DNA from: Pipra filicauda
Taxonomy: Eukaryota; Chordata; Aves; Passeriformes; Pipridae
Reading direction: 5' to 3'
Assembly (NCBI RefSeq): GCF_003945595.2
Contig: NW_024103718.1
Coordinates: forward strand, 1,488,001 to 1,552,000
DNA length: 64,000 nucleotides
In this document: in pieces, positions 18,501 through 43,433 of the stretch
Position numbering within the stretch: the first letter of the stretch is position 1
Layout: each line of letters begins with the position of its first letter
Notes under the pieces: generated by a model
Seen by the model: the letters and a program-made list of their open reading frames with translations, nothing else
The model's database searches: none
Told to the model about the DNA's origin: nothing
Made by a program: the position numbers and the translations under genes

Positions 18501-21500
18501 TTTCTCTTACTACTTATTTTATGTAAAAATCACATATTTGTGTGTGCTGAAACTTCAGCCCTGCTATATTCTGTCACCGTGTACATGTCAGGTTTTTTTC
18601 CAAAGTTTCCCTAGGAAAGAGTCTTCATGGTGCTTTTTGCTTGTACAATCAAGGGAGTTTCCCCACACACCACCTGCTGGGCTTGTGGTACTCCTCCTCA
18701 ACTGAATTTAATGGAGGATGATATACATGTCCTACTTTTTTAAAGTCATCTTGTAAAATGTACTAGCAAATTTCGTATTAAATGCTACAGGATGATTTAT
18801 TTTGTCTACAGAAAATAAAACCCAACACAACCTGTCCAGATTTATCAACTCACCTATAAAAGCCTGCTATTCAATTAACTTTTGTGATATTCTGATCAGA
18901 TGGCATTCTAGAACATGCCAGCTTCAAATAAAGAAAATCCATCTGACCTTTCCATTATTAATGAAAGAATAAGAGCTTTTTAACAGATACAGCAACAAAT
19001 ATGCAGAAGTGTATTTGTTAAGCCCAGGTTTCTATAAATTGAGGCATACAGAATAAATGACTGTGCAGATATACTCACTTTTCTTGTCAAAGAAAGCAGT
19101 ATGGCATCCATGAAAATTCTGAAGCCAACATGTTCCCCATATGTCTTTATATAAACCTGAAAATAAACAAAAGTTTCATTGGCCCGGTGTTTTCATTTCA
19201 GAGAATTGCTGCCACAATTTAGAGCTCTTCTAATTGCTTAGCAACTAATCAGACAGATTGTATGGCTGTACAGATTTACGAATCAGCTGGGAAGCTTTAG
19301 AAATCTCATCACAGAAAACTGACAAAAAAAATTACAAGCTTTGCCTGCTTTTTAAAATATTCCAGGTCTGTTTTATGGAAACAGAAACTGGTTGCCTATT
19401 TCTGTTGTGTTCCATTGTACTCATTTCCCTATAAAACTCTACTGAAGTACAGTTCTGTTAAAAAGAATTGTAGCTCTGATCCTCAGTGGAACTAAAAGTG
19501 GTATTTCCTTACCTCAGAACTATGCACAGTGTAATTTATTAATGCACTCCGAATTAGATGATTGTGATACTTCACAGCAATATTACTCAGCGAACAGGAA
19601 ACTGAATTAGCATTTAGGAGACTTGGGTGTGTGCCCAGTACTCATATTGATTGCCTGGAAAGTAATTTGCCTTTGCTGTGTTGCAGTTGCTTCAGTTGCA
19701 ATGTGGACAAGAAGCACTTATAAAGCAGGACAGATATTGCTGAGCTCATATACAAACTGCAAAGTATTCAAGGACAGAGAAGCAAGCAAAGAAGCTTTTA
19801 CAACTGGGAACAGCCAAACTGCCCAGTTGCATGATTTGCTACCAAGTTCCCAAAGGGACTTCAGATTATCCCATTCCGTACCTCGTTATCTCTGATGGTG
19901 TAGTGACACAAACTCTGTCTTTGTCCAAACCTCTGTGGAATTTCTTTTGCAATCTTATCTGGATCAACAGTGGGAAAATTTGCTAGGTCTCTTTGAATCT
20001 GTGGCATGGTTTGAGGGCAGTTCATCTCTTCCAGCCATGCACTGCTGTCCTCCTGAGGGCAGTCACAGTTTTCATGGTAAATAGGTCCTATCAGGAACAC
20101 AATTATTATTTTTAATAAATCATACTATTGACTTGTTGAGATCACAAAAGAGGGTCAGGCACTGAACATTCATTGCTTAGGGCCAAGCAGTCAGCAACTC
20201 TCCGAATGGACGTTTGAATTTTTTTTTTTAATTTCAACGGAGTCATGTCAATCTACATCAGCTTCTGTGTGAGCCCTCTCCATGTATTTGCTAGGCAACA
20301 GCTTCACAGCATTTGCTTCTTTTTATTATTTTAAATAGTATGTGTAGGACACTTATAATGAATCCATAATTCCAATGGATTTGACGGTTCAGAAAAGTAC
20401 TGAGGTCCCAAAGAATCCTATGCTTATCCAAGAAGACATTCTGGCACACAGTTTGTGAGAAAAAACTGTGATAGGAAATCTGTGTGTAATGCTGCCTCTT
20501 ACCTTTTAAAACATATGGAGACTGTGCAACATGTTTATCTCCAGTTTTGACTTCTATCTTCAGGTTTTGGTAGCTTGCGTACATCCTGTATCTCACGAGG
20601 AAGGAACCATCTTTCCTGTCTAACACTTGCACACCAACCCGAGTGAACTGTTCATCGGGAGCAGTGATCTTCACCTGGAATGCATTTTCACCTGGTGACG
20701 AAGTGAACCTACCCGGAGAGTAAGTGGGAGCTTAATAAAAAAGCCAACACACAACAGATTTCCTAGTCCAACCCATTCCTTCTCAAGCCGACAGATTTCC
20801 AGTAACTTCACTGAGCCATGCTAGGCCTCTCTGAGTACATCCTAATGCTCACAAACAAGGCGTGATTTTTTCCAAAGAGAATTTTGTTAGGCTACCTAAA
20901 ATGTCTCATGGTGTTGAAGCATAAGGCATCAAGAAGGTTTCACTCGGTCATGAACACACCTCTAAAAATCACTTGGTGCCCTATAGGTTGAACAGTGTTG
21001 GAAATACGGTCTTTGACTATATGGGAACAGAGCAGCTTTAAAAATCCAGCACAGCTCTTGATTAGTAGTAGCTCAAATATAAAATGATGGGAAGGTAGAG
21101 AGCATGTAAATAAACGGATATATCTTGGTGTCCTGTCCTGTAGGGACACAGCAAGGGGCAATGGTTTTAAACTGAAAAAGAGTAGATTTGATTGGATATA
21201 AGTAAGAAATTGTTTACAGTGAGGGTGATGAGACACAGAAATAGGTTGCCCAGAGAAGTTGTGGATGCCTCATAAGTAGAAGTGTTCAAGGTCAAGCTGG
21301 ACAGAGCTTTGAGCTACCTGGTCTAGTAGAAGGTGTCCCTGCCCATGGCATAGGGGTTGGAATGAGGTGATCTTTAGAAGTCTCTTCTAACCCAAACCAT
21401 TCCATGATTCTATATAAAAAAATACTAAAACAAGTTTCACTTTAGCAGCTTAATAAGTCTGTTATTTTACATTCAGATGCAAAATATTTTCAGATTACTT

Positions 21501-23005
21501 TATTTTCCAGGTATTATTTAAGGAAGTAAAGAATAAAGTTAAACATCTTAATCATTATGGTAGCTCATACAAGGGGGAGAAAAAGAATACTAAAAATTCC
21601 ATTGTCTCAGTAGGGAAAAAACATTACAGTGGGATCATGTAATTCAGTGTGTACTTATAATATTTTGGTAAAATTCGCCATGTACCAAACACAGAAAAAT
21701 CTCCATAAAACCAAATACAGTAATCTGAAAAATCATCTGAAGTTACCACATATCATTGAGGTACGAACAAAGCTGGTGCAGTCAAAATGCTGCATCTGCC
21801 AACTTTCTTCCACCTTTCTTTCATCCCTTTAAACATAGTCCAAAATATTTACGGAGAGCCTCGGATAGAGAAAGAGGTGGTGGGACTAGCTGGACTAAGT
21901 TCCTACTAAGTAGCTGGACTACAGCCCAACAGCCTGGTTACCTTAACTTGTCCAGACATACCAGGGAGCTGGCAGTTCAACGAAAGGCAGGAAATATTTA
22001 CTTTCCATGATAAACTGAACTGGCAGCTTCTGGACTGACACAAGCCATGGTGCATCTAATCTGGATGACTGGATGGAGCATTCCAAGCTCCTACCTGGGC
22101 TGTACAATCAGAGTTTCTTCCCTTTAGAAATGGGAAGCCATGACTGTCCTCTGAAAATCACAAAATCACAGAATACTTAGGGTTGGAAGGGGCCTCTGGA
22201 GACCATCTAGTCTAACCCCCCTTCTGAGACAGGGTCACCTACAGCAGGTGACATATGAATGTGTCCAGGTGGGTTTGGAATGTCTCCAGAGAGGGAGACT
22301 CCACAACCTCCCAGTGCAGCCTGTTCCAGTGCTCTGCCACCCTCAACGTAAAGAAGTTCTTCCTCACGCTGAGGTGGAACTTCTTGTGTTTTAGTTTATG
22401 GCCATTGCTCCTCGTCTTATTTCATTACGATGAAGTTTTATCTAATGGACTATGGAGTAATTAGTAAATGACTCTACTGATCTCATGCCTACACATGTAG
22501 GAGAAATATTGATGTTCCCAACAATGGAAACAAGCTGGACGCCTGAACATAATAAATTAAATGTATTTGTCACTGTTAAAGTTTTGACAAAGGAGAATAA
22601 ATAATAAATTTTTGGTTGGACTAACATGTATGTTTTGCTGCTGAACATTTTCATCCTCTTATCTCATCCCCTGCAAATCGCGAAGTTATGTGATAACCAT
22701 AGAAAAAATTAATTAGTTTTCACTAAGTGATATACAGAAAAAAGTCACGTCGAGATCTTTCAGCCTGCCCTTTCTACGAGAAAACCCCAAGCCTTCCGGA
22801 CTGCCCACAATGTCCCTGGAAAGCCGTCGCGCCCTCACCTCTGCCCCTCGGCGTCCACGGCCTGCACGTAGAAGTACCGTGCGGGGAGCGCCGCCTGGGC
22901 CCGCAGCCCGGGCCCCCACACCGCGCTGCGCTCGGCGCTCGGCTGCCCGGCCCCGCCCGCGGCCGCCGCCGCGGCTGCCAGGGCGAGGCACAGAGGCCAC
23001 AGCAT
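12562..23005 (-). CDS. POGLUT2: POGLUT2 (KDELC1), ER protein O-glucosyltransferase 2, 10 coding exons
   Basis: Leftward exons: 22839-23005, 20503-20708, 19882-20087, 19079-19156, 15844-16016, 14678-14915, 13882-14091, 13442-13531, 12799-12903 and 12562-12579. They total 1491 nt = 496 aa; human is 502. The family transfers glucose from UDP-glucose to serines of EGF repeats (Notch, fibrillins) inside the ER. In order: a signal peptide with an alanine-rich core ([18 protein letters not shown]), a filamin-type Ig-like domain (about residues 20-130, with [17 protein letters not shown]), then the CAP10 glucosyltransferase domain ([50 protein letters not shown]) and a C-terminal KDEL. The frame stays open upstream of the chosen ATG, but this Met alone directly precedes a signal peptide and aligns with the human start. 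All donors are GT. The last coding exon carries only AKDEL and the stop. Confidence 0.95.
16710..16860 (+). mobile_element. Degraded CR1-like fragment in POGLUT2 intron 4
   Basis: GGACAGTTCAGTCTGGAGAG followed by an AAAGGC...GATGACAT stretch resembles the CR1 segment 'TTCAGCCTGGAGAAG...GGGGAGACCT', preceded by a text like CR1's GAAAATCTGAA block. Strongly diverged. Confidence 0.45.
21130..21412 (+). mobile_element. CR1 LINE 3' fragment (sense) in POGLUT2 intron 1
   Basis: Shows the CR1 3' order: AGGGACACAGCAAGGGGCAATGG, GGTTGCCCAGAGAAGTTGTG, a CTGGACAGAGCTTTGAG block, and the end CCCAAACCATTCCATGATTC. It may begin earlier in a more eroded form, from about 20950. Confidence 0.88.
22155..22432 (-). 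mobile_element. CR1 LINE 3' fragment (antisense) in POGLUT2 intron 1
   Basis: Starts with the inverted tail AAAATCACAGAATACTTAGG and continues with GGAGACTCCACAACCTCCC and AAGAAGTTCTTCCTCACGCT, typical of reverse-complement CR1. Confidence 0.92.
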
Positions 23006-23205
23006 CGGCAGCGCTGCCCAGACGGGGGAACACCGCCGGAACCGGCCTCCTGCCCTCGCCGCGGCGCTGGGGAGTCCTGCCCTCGGCGCGGCTTCACGGG
23101 GCGGGGACAGGGGGGGAAGGCGGGGCGGTGCCGCTGGAGCCGCAGGCTGGGCGGGAGGCGCCGCGGGAGCTCTCGCTGGAGGCATCTGGAAGCCGCGTGG
23201 AGACG
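22810..23205 (-). promoter_or_regulatory. CpG island over POGLUT2 exon 1 and promoter
   Basis: Very GC-rich block with dense CpG covering the first coding exon and about 200 bases upstream, ending abruptly near a CR1 remnant. No TATA box. In mammals BIVM starts close by on the opposite strand, so rightward initiation from here is also possible. Confidence 0.8.
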
Positions 23206-23221
23206 TTCTTGTGTCACCCAC

Positions 23222-23312
23222 ACTATGGGACCCTGCCTTGGCAGGGGGGTTGGACTAGATGATCTCCAGAGGTCCCTTCCAACTCTCACTATGCCGTGGT
23301 TCTGTGATGTGT
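23222..23312 (+). mobile_element. CR1 LINE extreme 3' end (sense)
   Basis: GGGGTTGGACTAGATGATCT then CCAGAGGTCCCTTCCAACTC and a TGGTTCTGTGATG tail. This short 3' stub lies about 220 bases upstream of the POGLUT2 start. Confidence 0.88.
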
Positions 23313-23488
23313 GGCAGCCAGTAGCTCAGGTCTAGGATTGTCCGCAGCGGAGGTGAAAGGGCACCTTATCAGTCTGCTGCCAGTCGCCCAACATGCACCT
23401 TCGATGATTCCATGGGCTTTAGTCTGTCAAATAATCCAACCTCAGGATGCAGAACGCTAGTGCCAGTGCTGTGCTTAACTACAAACAC

Positions 23489-23790
23489 AACCATTCGGGC
23501 TGCAAAAGACCCCTGAGAACATGGAGTCCAACCGCTAACCCAGCACTGCCAACTCCACTACTAAACCCTGTCCCTGAGCACCACATCCTACACACCTTTT
23601 AAATATCTTCAGGGGTGGTGACTCAACCACTAACTTGGGCAGCCTGCTCCACTGCTTCACCACCCTTTCCGTGGAGAAATTTTTACTAATATCCAGTCTA
23701 AACCTTTCCCTGGTGCAACCTGAAGCCATTTCCTCTCATCACTCGCTACTTGAAAAAACCAACATCTACCTTGCTACAATCTCCTTTCAG
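23489..23790 (-). mobile_element. CR1 LINE 3' fragment (antisense)
   Basis: Reverse-complement CR1 text: CCCTGAGAACATGGAGTCCA, CAGGGGTGGTGACTCAACCA, GGGCAGCCTGCTCCACTGCT and GAAGCCATTTCCTCTCATCA. Lies in the POGLUT2-BIVM head-to-head spacer. Confidence 0.9.
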
Positions 23791-26344
23791 GTAGGTTGTA
23801 TTCACACAAATGCTTTTGCCATTTAGCTGCAGAAGCCTTACAAAAATTAAGGCTTCTTCATGGGAGAACTCAAATCCCAAAAGATACTTTCAATTTTGCT
23901 CCTTTTTGCTTTTCTCTTGTTAAGGCAAACAATACAGGAAATTGAACCTCATCATCAAAGAGTCATGAATTTCAAAGAGATTTTGTTTTTTACATTTTGA
24001 AATACTGTATGTTTAGAGAAAAGCACACGAAAGTCACTTGCTTGGAGAAAATTGCAAGCTGAAAAATGATCAGTTGGTTTAATGAATGCAGTCTTTTCTA
24101 ACCAACAACCTCATTATGAAATGACTTAAAAATTATCAAGCTCCAGCTTTTAAAGATACAGTTTTTGCCCCATGATGTTCCCATGGACATGATTTTTCAG
24201 GTAATTCAGTTGGAAGATTTGCAATTTCCAGCCTAAAAATTCACACAGGCCCTATTTTATATCCATGACCCTTTAGCTCTTCTTTCTCCATCTTTACCTC
24301 TGCTGATGTGTTATACAGGCAGAAATCATACTCAACTTGTATTTTGCTGTACCAGAGAAGCCAGTCCCCTCTAGTGGAAAAGAACTTTAAAGATGTTTTT
24401 ATTTAAAAAGAAATTTGATAGCTATAGAATTCACAGAACATCCTTCTTCCTAGCAGGGTGGCACTGACATGTTAAAAAGAACACAGCAGTGATGAAGCAA
24501 GGGTGACACACTTCCACCCTCCTGATGTTCTCTCCTCCAGCTTTTCTCCTCCACGTAAGTGCAGCTCAGGGAATCCATGCAGAGATCTGACACTATTTGT
24601 CAGCACCCAAACAAGTTGTAAGATAAATCATGCAACCTAATTTTAGTCCTGGCTGGCAAAGCCAACGTTGCTGCTACCCTAATGTCTATAATTTGGCTCA
24701 GATAAAAATACTTTGGAGGGAGAATCATTTAATTACATCAAAGGCTGTTGGCCGACTAAGGCTCAATAGGCTTCCAGCTGGCAAAGGCATAAGGGCTGCT
24801 CTCCATTACAATAGGCATGTTGCCTCAGGATGAAGCCATGTAAAATACTGAAAGCTTGTGTCCAGGGTGTTAAAGAATACATTCAGTGCAGGTAGCTCGG
24901 TGTGCAGCTGCAGTGCCAGCTGCAGGTTGAGCTCTGGGGGTGCAGAAGCTCCAGCCTGAGGCAAGGGGCTGTGAACTGCTGACCTTTTGCCTAACAAAGG
25001 GCACTGGACCCGTGGCCCATCCAGGGGACCAGACACTCAGCGACAGGGCAGGAGCCGACGACCCCCAGACTTGCCCTTCCTTAGACTATGAGGGTCTAAA
25101 AGCCCAGGAGTCTCTTTGTTCAAGGTCCCTTCTTGGAGACACCAGCACGAGCTGTTATTTTCTTATTTAGTTATTGCACCAAGATTAAATTATTTTAAGG
25201 ATCTGGATGTCTGAGTCTGCGCTATGGGAAACCTGGGGTCAAGCTTGTGAGGAAACCTGGTCTGACTGTGAGTGTGGGGGGTGTAGCTGTGAAGGGGCCT
25301 CAGTCCCACGAGTCTGACTGCCAGAGTGCCAGAGTGGTTGGACAGGGAAGTTTCCTTAACACAGGGGATGGCAAACTTGGCTGTACCCACAACTTCTTTC
25401 TAGATGACTTTTGCAACTTTGCTCTGCCTAACCACTAAGAACTATCAAATAACTCTAGCATTCGAGAAGACATTTATTTTTCCCATTATCTGCAGCACTT
25501 CTCACATAAACTACTGCTGGGAGCAGGGGCTCTGTGGGTTGAGAGCACTGTGCTGTAATCGCTGGCAGTGAATCTTCAGCAGTACACCATATAACTTTTT
25601 TTATTTAAAATTTTGTAACTACTTTGTTATAAAATCAATCAATTAATATCATGATTTCAGATATTTAAAAATAAACAAATTTTAAATAATAGTGGCAGTA
25701 CCAGAACAGCTCCAGTTGTATCTTCAGTGTCATTGTGTTTGTTCATGTTGAAATTATGCTAGGTGAAGGATGCGATGAAAAATATTTTCAGCAGTTCTAG
25801 ACACTTACCTAAAATAGACTTCTGTTCCTTCATACACTTTTCCGGAAGCATTTTTGTAACATGTATTGTTACTACTGTCAGGGGAACCAGTAGAAACCTG
25901 GTGCAAATAAAAGGTCTAGATGTCAGTCCCCCGTTCCCAGAGAGAACCTAACACTCACTATTATGCTCCTACACCTTTCCTATGCTCAGCAGGAAGATGC
26001 AGCCAAGTTAGAAGCGTGGCCCCAAAGCTAAGCCAAGACTTGTGTTGAGCCTGACCTACGATATCCCACTTTCACATAAGAGCTTGGGGCAGCAGGGACT
26101 GGTGTCCCAGACACCCCCTGGGCCATTTGGGGCAGGCAGGTGCCAGCAGGTGCAGGTACCTGGAGCACCCACATCCCAAAGGGATGTAGTGAGGGCATGG
26201 GGTGACCCCAAGCTGCCCAGGGAGCAGTTCCAGTGGCTGTTGGGGCCAGAGCTGGGAGGCTTTGCTGAGCACATGCAGCACTCTGGGTGGCAGTGGCGAT
26301 GAACTGTTTGCATCAGGGTTTCATTAGCCAACACCACTTTGCTT
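23791..26344. other. POGLUT2-BIVM spacer, mostly unassigned, one LTR-like stretch
   Basis: No exon recognised. The stretch 24870-25440 is GC-richer and partly resembles avian ERV long terminal repeats (listed separately). The rest is AT-rich single-copy-looking sequence. Confidence 0.5.
25080..25440 (+). repeat. Possible avian ERV LTR remnant (non-coding)
   Basis: An ATTAAA-type signal after TTAGTTATTGCACCAAG is followed by GC-richer text (GAGGAAACCTGGTCTGACTG, GAAGGGGCCTCAGTCCCACG) that resembles, from memory, the R/U5 end of bird ERVL-type LTRs. No internal viral genes and no second LTR were seen. Boundaries are uncertain and the family assignment is tentative. Confidence 0.35.
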
Positions 26345-26745
26345 TTTCACAGAATCACAGAATGGGCCAGGTTGGGAGGGAGGACAGTGGGTTATCTGGT
26401 CCAATCTCCCTGCTCAGGCAGGGTCATCCCAGAGCACATGGCACAGGATTGTATCCAGATGGTTCTTGAGTATCTCCAGTAGGGGAGACTCCACAACCTC
26501 TCTGAGCAATCTGTTCCAGTGCACAGTCACTTGAACAGTAAAGAAGTTCTTCTTCATATTAAGGTAGAACTTCCTGTGCATCAGTTTCTACCCACTCACT
26601 GCCTCTTGAGCTATTGCTTGGCACCATCGAAAAGAGCCTGGATCCATCCTCTTGGCACCCTCCCTTCAGATACTTATAGACACTGATGAGATCCCCTCTC
26701 AGACATCACTTCCCGAGGCTGAACAGGCCCAGCACCCTCAGGCTT
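26345..26745 (-). mobile_element. CR1 LINE 3' fragment (antisense)
   Basis: Starts with inverted tail CACAGAATCACAGAATGGGC and continues through GGGGAGACTCCACAACCTCT, AAGAAGTTCTTCTTCATATT, GATGAGATCCCCTCTCAGAC and CCGAGGCTGAACAGGCCCAG. Its 5' end abuts the BIVM CpG island. Confidence 0.93.
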
Positions 26746-26862
26746 TGTGTTTCCCGCTTTGTGCCTACTACCAACGCCAGACCCCCTTCCCGCCATCCCT
26801 GACTTGCCCCTCCTCTGCCTCCCTCGCCTGCCCCGCGGGCGAGACCATGAGGGCGTATAGGT

Positions 26863-26875
26863 GGGGGGGGGGGGG
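26863..26875 (+). repeat. G13 homopolymer at the island edge
   Basis: Thirteen consecutive G bases, followed by a C. Likely length-variable and able to take part in G-quadruplex structure. Confidence 0.85.
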
Positions 26876-27517
26876 CGGCCAAGGAGGCGCCTCTCACAGC
26901 GCCGAGGCGCAGTCACGGCCCAGCCGGGCGGCGAGCGGCCGGTGCCTCTGCGGCACCGTGAGGGCCCGCCGCGGGAGCGGCGCCGCCGCCGGGCAGCCCC
27001 GCGCCTCCCGCCACCCCGCGCGGTTGCAGGAGTTGGTGCGGGCCGGCGGCGGCGGCGCGGAGGAGGAGGGGGGCGGCGGGGGCGCGCAGGTGAGCGCGCG
27101 GCCGTGTCTGTTTCCGGCGCGCCGCGTCCCCGCTCCGCCGCGGCCGGGGAGGGAGCACGGGCGGTCCCGCTCCGCGCAGGTAACACGGGCCGGGAGCGGG
27201 CTGCGGGGTCGCAGCCGCCTTGCCCGCCGGCCCCGCTGCCGCCCCCGCCGCCGCCCGAGAAGGAAGCAAACCCACCCTCCCGCGGGCCCCCTTCCCCCAG
27301 CCTGCGGCTGTGCGCTCCGGAGCCGGCGGGCTGCAGCGCGGGAGGCGGGGCGGGGAGCCGCGGCCCCGATTGGCAGCGCCCCAGCGCTCCCGCCCCTCCC
27401 CGGGGCCGGTGCCCCCCGCCCCGGGCGGGGCTGTGCGAGCGGCCCGGGCGGGCGAGGGGCGAGTCTTGGGCCTGCCTTCGGGCGGGCGCTGCTGGGCGCG
27501 GGCGGGGGCTGGGACGG

Positions 27518-27556
27518 GTCCCTGGAGTGTGTCCCTGGAGTGTGTCCCTGGGATGT
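27518..27556 (+). repeat. 13-bp minisatellite, three copies
   Basis: Two exact copies of GTCCCTGGAGTGT and a third with one transposed pair (GTCCCTGGGATGT), in the BIVM CpG island. Confidence 0.85.
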
Positions 27557-28462
27557 GCCCAGCGGAGCCCTGCCGGGGTCAGGCGGCCGGAGCCGCTCCC
27601 GGTGCGCCGCTGGGGTGTGGGGCAGCGACCCGAAGCCCGTGTCGCAGGAGGCGGCTCTGGAGCGGAATTTCTGCCTCCTTCGCGCCAGGTTCCCATCTGC
27701 GGCGCGTGTCTGTAGACGTGCAAGCTGCTGAGATGACAGATAACACACACGCTGTCGGCTTGCCCTTTAAAAGTGATCGTTTAGAGCAAGCCAGCCAGCT
27801 TTTCTAAATTTGTTTTTGGTAATTCTTAGCTACCATAAACAACACCTGCTTTTCTTTCTCACGTCTTGAGGGATAGGAGGCACATAAAAATAAAGGGAAT
27901 CCTTAACAGCCATAGGAGGAAAGCAGTGGAACAGATTGAGGGAAGTGTTGTCAATTTACAATCAATGGAGGTTATAGTTACGGTAACTGTACACCTACAT
28001 TCCACTTGCAGCAAAAGTATGCAGGATTTGGCAGAATTAAGTGATCTTAAGTTGCTGTTCTGTGATATATTAATTTGTATAAATTATTTTGCACTCAACA
28101 TTAACAGTGTACTATTACTGTAAGGGATAGAAGAGTCAACCAAAACTATATAAATGTAGGAAGCTTTTAATTTTTTAATTTATTTTTTTCTTATTTGTAT
28201 GCTCATTTATAAATGTAATTACTCATTATGTCTTCATCATAGTATCACTATGGTGTATGCTTTTGGCAACTCTCAAATAATAAAAAGTGCTGTTTGTAGA
28301 GCTCTAGAGATGCTTGGGGAACGACACCATGTATGTTGTGGTATATCTTGAAGGGTATTTCAGATCTGATTGGCTATGAGTTCAGAGATAAGCTTTGTGT
28401 CTATTTTATGTTGATTGACACACATTTTCTTTCAGGTGCCTCGTCAATACCTTGCAGAGGCA

Positions 28463-28492
28463 ATGGAGGCAATGATGAAAACCCTGGTGTAG
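28463..28492 (+). promoter_or_regulatory. Upstream ORF in the BIVM leader
   Basis: In the exon that starts at 28436 (acceptor TTTCTTTCAG), an ATG opens a nine-codon frame (MEAMMKTLV) that ends 55 bases before the BIVM start codon. Two more in-frame ATGs lie inside it. It could lower or regulate BIVM translation. Confidence 0.6.
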
Positions 28493-28547
28493 TTAAACAA
28501 AAAGAAAAAGTATTCTTAGCTGCGCAATACTCTTTTAGTATCATTCA

Positions 28548-41490
<12,943 letters not shown>

Positions 41491-41616
41491 AATTAACTTT
41501 AGATGATAGAGTTGATATATCAAAGTTAGTTTTAATCAAAACATATTAGGGATCTATTAGTCCTAGAATACATATGAATAGAAATTATGGTATAAGATAC
41601 AGCCTCATAATTATTA

Positions 41617-41622
41617 AATAAA
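41617..41622 (+). promoter_or_regulatory. Candidate polyadenylation signal of BIVM
   Basis: First AATAAA after the BIVM stop (127 bases on). Further hexamers near 41799 and 42671 could serve longer 3' ends. Confidence 0.55.
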
Positions 41623-43433
41623 TCTGATGATATGGTTGCAGTGGACAAGATCTGATGTGTAAAGCGATAGATAAGCACAGATTATTGTACTTTTGCAATC
41701 AAAGGTAAATGTGACAGCAAAATCAATAATTTCTTTTGAAGTAATTGTATTATGTCCTGATTTGTGAAAACAAAAGAACAGATTGAAATTAGCCAATGTA
41801 ATAAACAGACTTCATTGAAAATACTTAGTGTTCAAAAGCATGAAAAACTGTGGTATGACTTTATAAAAAAGGGTTATTCTGCAAATGGTGTAAGGATAAA
41901 AGTAATCATTGCCTTCCTTTTAAACACTTAATTTTATTAAGGCTGCCCATATCCAGTGCAAAGGAAAAAAAAAATCACATGGGTTAGAAAACCTTTTGGA
42001 TTTACAAAGGGAATGTACATTCTCCATTTAGTTCTCATTAGACTTCTGTCGGTCAGATAATCATATCTTGAGAAGCAGCTCTCACTTTCTTTTCCCTTAT
42101 CTAGTTGCCTGTTTTAGACTGTGGGGAATTGCCTTTTTGAGGATGGAACTTCTCTGTTGCTTTTGCTCTGTGGGTATAGTGGCTGAATTCTTATCCTGGA
42201 GCCTCTTCAGAACACGGACTCACTTAACACGAGCTTGTGAAATTCAGTATTAAAAAGCTGCATTTACCATTAGCCAAATGAGCTAGCTGAACACTATGTT
42301 CTGTTGGCAGTTCTTTTTCTTGTTCAGTCTTAAAATCTCTGTTCTTTTTCTGCTGCTCTTTTTATTTTGTATGAAGGGGGTGCAAGTGCTGACAGCCCCG
42401 ATGATATACCTCTCAGCCAGCAAACAATTCAAGCTTTTTCAGGTGTCCACGTGCAGTCTATTTTTTTCTTTTCTTGTTTTCCCTGATTTGAAATTTATCT
42501 AGTTGTTTGCCCAAACACATCTCAACAGTTGCAATGTTCTGTGTACAAATGTTCATACCTGCTCAAGGATTAATTTTTTGACATAAAAAGATTTGTCATG
42601 GAATGCAGGGGTTTTGTAGGTTGCTGCTTTTGTTAACCAAAAATGGGAGACTTTTAGACTTTTGTTCACTCAATAAAATTTGTTTTCTATCTTGTTTGCT
42701 TTTCATTTGTCATGGGAACGGTGACCGTACATTTAGAAAAGGTCTTCGGCAGAGTAGGTAAGCAATGGATCAGTTGCAAATACTGCTTTAGCAAAGTTAT
42801 CCTGGAGGTAGGATCTCTTTGCTCATAAAAAGTAGTTGCTCTGTGCAGCCAATGTGACTTAACTTCTGATATTTAATTTCCCAAAGCCTGCAGCCTCACG
42901 ACTGAACAGAACCCATAGGTTTTGAAAATTTATTTTCCAGATGAGCTGTTTTTGCAAGCTCAGTTTGAGCTGAGGGCTCAGGTTTCTCTGGAATACTTGC
43001 ACTGTGTTCTTTCAGGGATTTAAGACATATATGCGGTGTTATATGTATGTCTCCTAAGTTTTGCTTAATAATAGTTACACTGAGGAACAGGGACTCTCCT
43101 CTGATGGTAGCCGGCTGCTATGCTTAACTGGTTTTAGAGTTATTTTGCTCTGGACATGGAGACTGTCACATTTCATCCGGAGTACTCCGTATATGGGATT
43201 CGTCCAGCATTGGCAGGAGGAAAGTCCACGTCCTCGGGGTTATGCTTCAGGAAGCTTTCCCTAGGGATTCACCGAGGGGTGGGTGTGTCCAGTGAGGGGC
43301 ACTGTGGCTGCAGTGGGAGCGGAGTGGGGAGGAGCACATGCTGCAAGGAAAATCTCATTCGGGAAGAAAAAAAATAGAGGACTTTTTTTCATTCTGCGAT
43401 GTGAGACTTTGTTCTGTGGCATGAGACTTTTCC
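41623..43433. other. BIVM-ERCC5 spacer and possible BIVM 3' UTR
   Basis: No exon, RNA gene or repeat family recognised apart from several AATAAA signals. Long BIVM 3' untranslated forms may reach into it. Confidence 0.5.

Larger units (their letters stand above)
26750..27700 (+). promoter_or_regulatory. CpG island, probable BIVM promoter
   Basis: About 950 bases of extreme GC and CpG density, the richest in the window. It includes an inverted CCAAT box (ATTGG 27369-27373), several GC boxes and two good splice donors, CAG|GTGAGC at 27089/27090 and CAG|GTAACA at 27179/27180, either of which could end a non-coding first exon joined to 28436. Long open frames on both strands are artefacts of stop-poor GC sequence. 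The transcription start is not visible. Confidence 0.75.

Noticed and set aside
22727..23335. Plus-strand 202-codon and other frames over POGLUT2 exon 1
   Set aside because: Shadow frames of a CpG island; the minus-strand frame with signal peptide and homology is the real one.
26652..27750. Open frames of 358-359 codons on both strands
   Set aside because: They overlap each other in a CpG island and a CR1 end. Stop codons are rare in such GC-rich DNA, and the peptides are Pro/Arg/Ala/Gly low complexity without homology.
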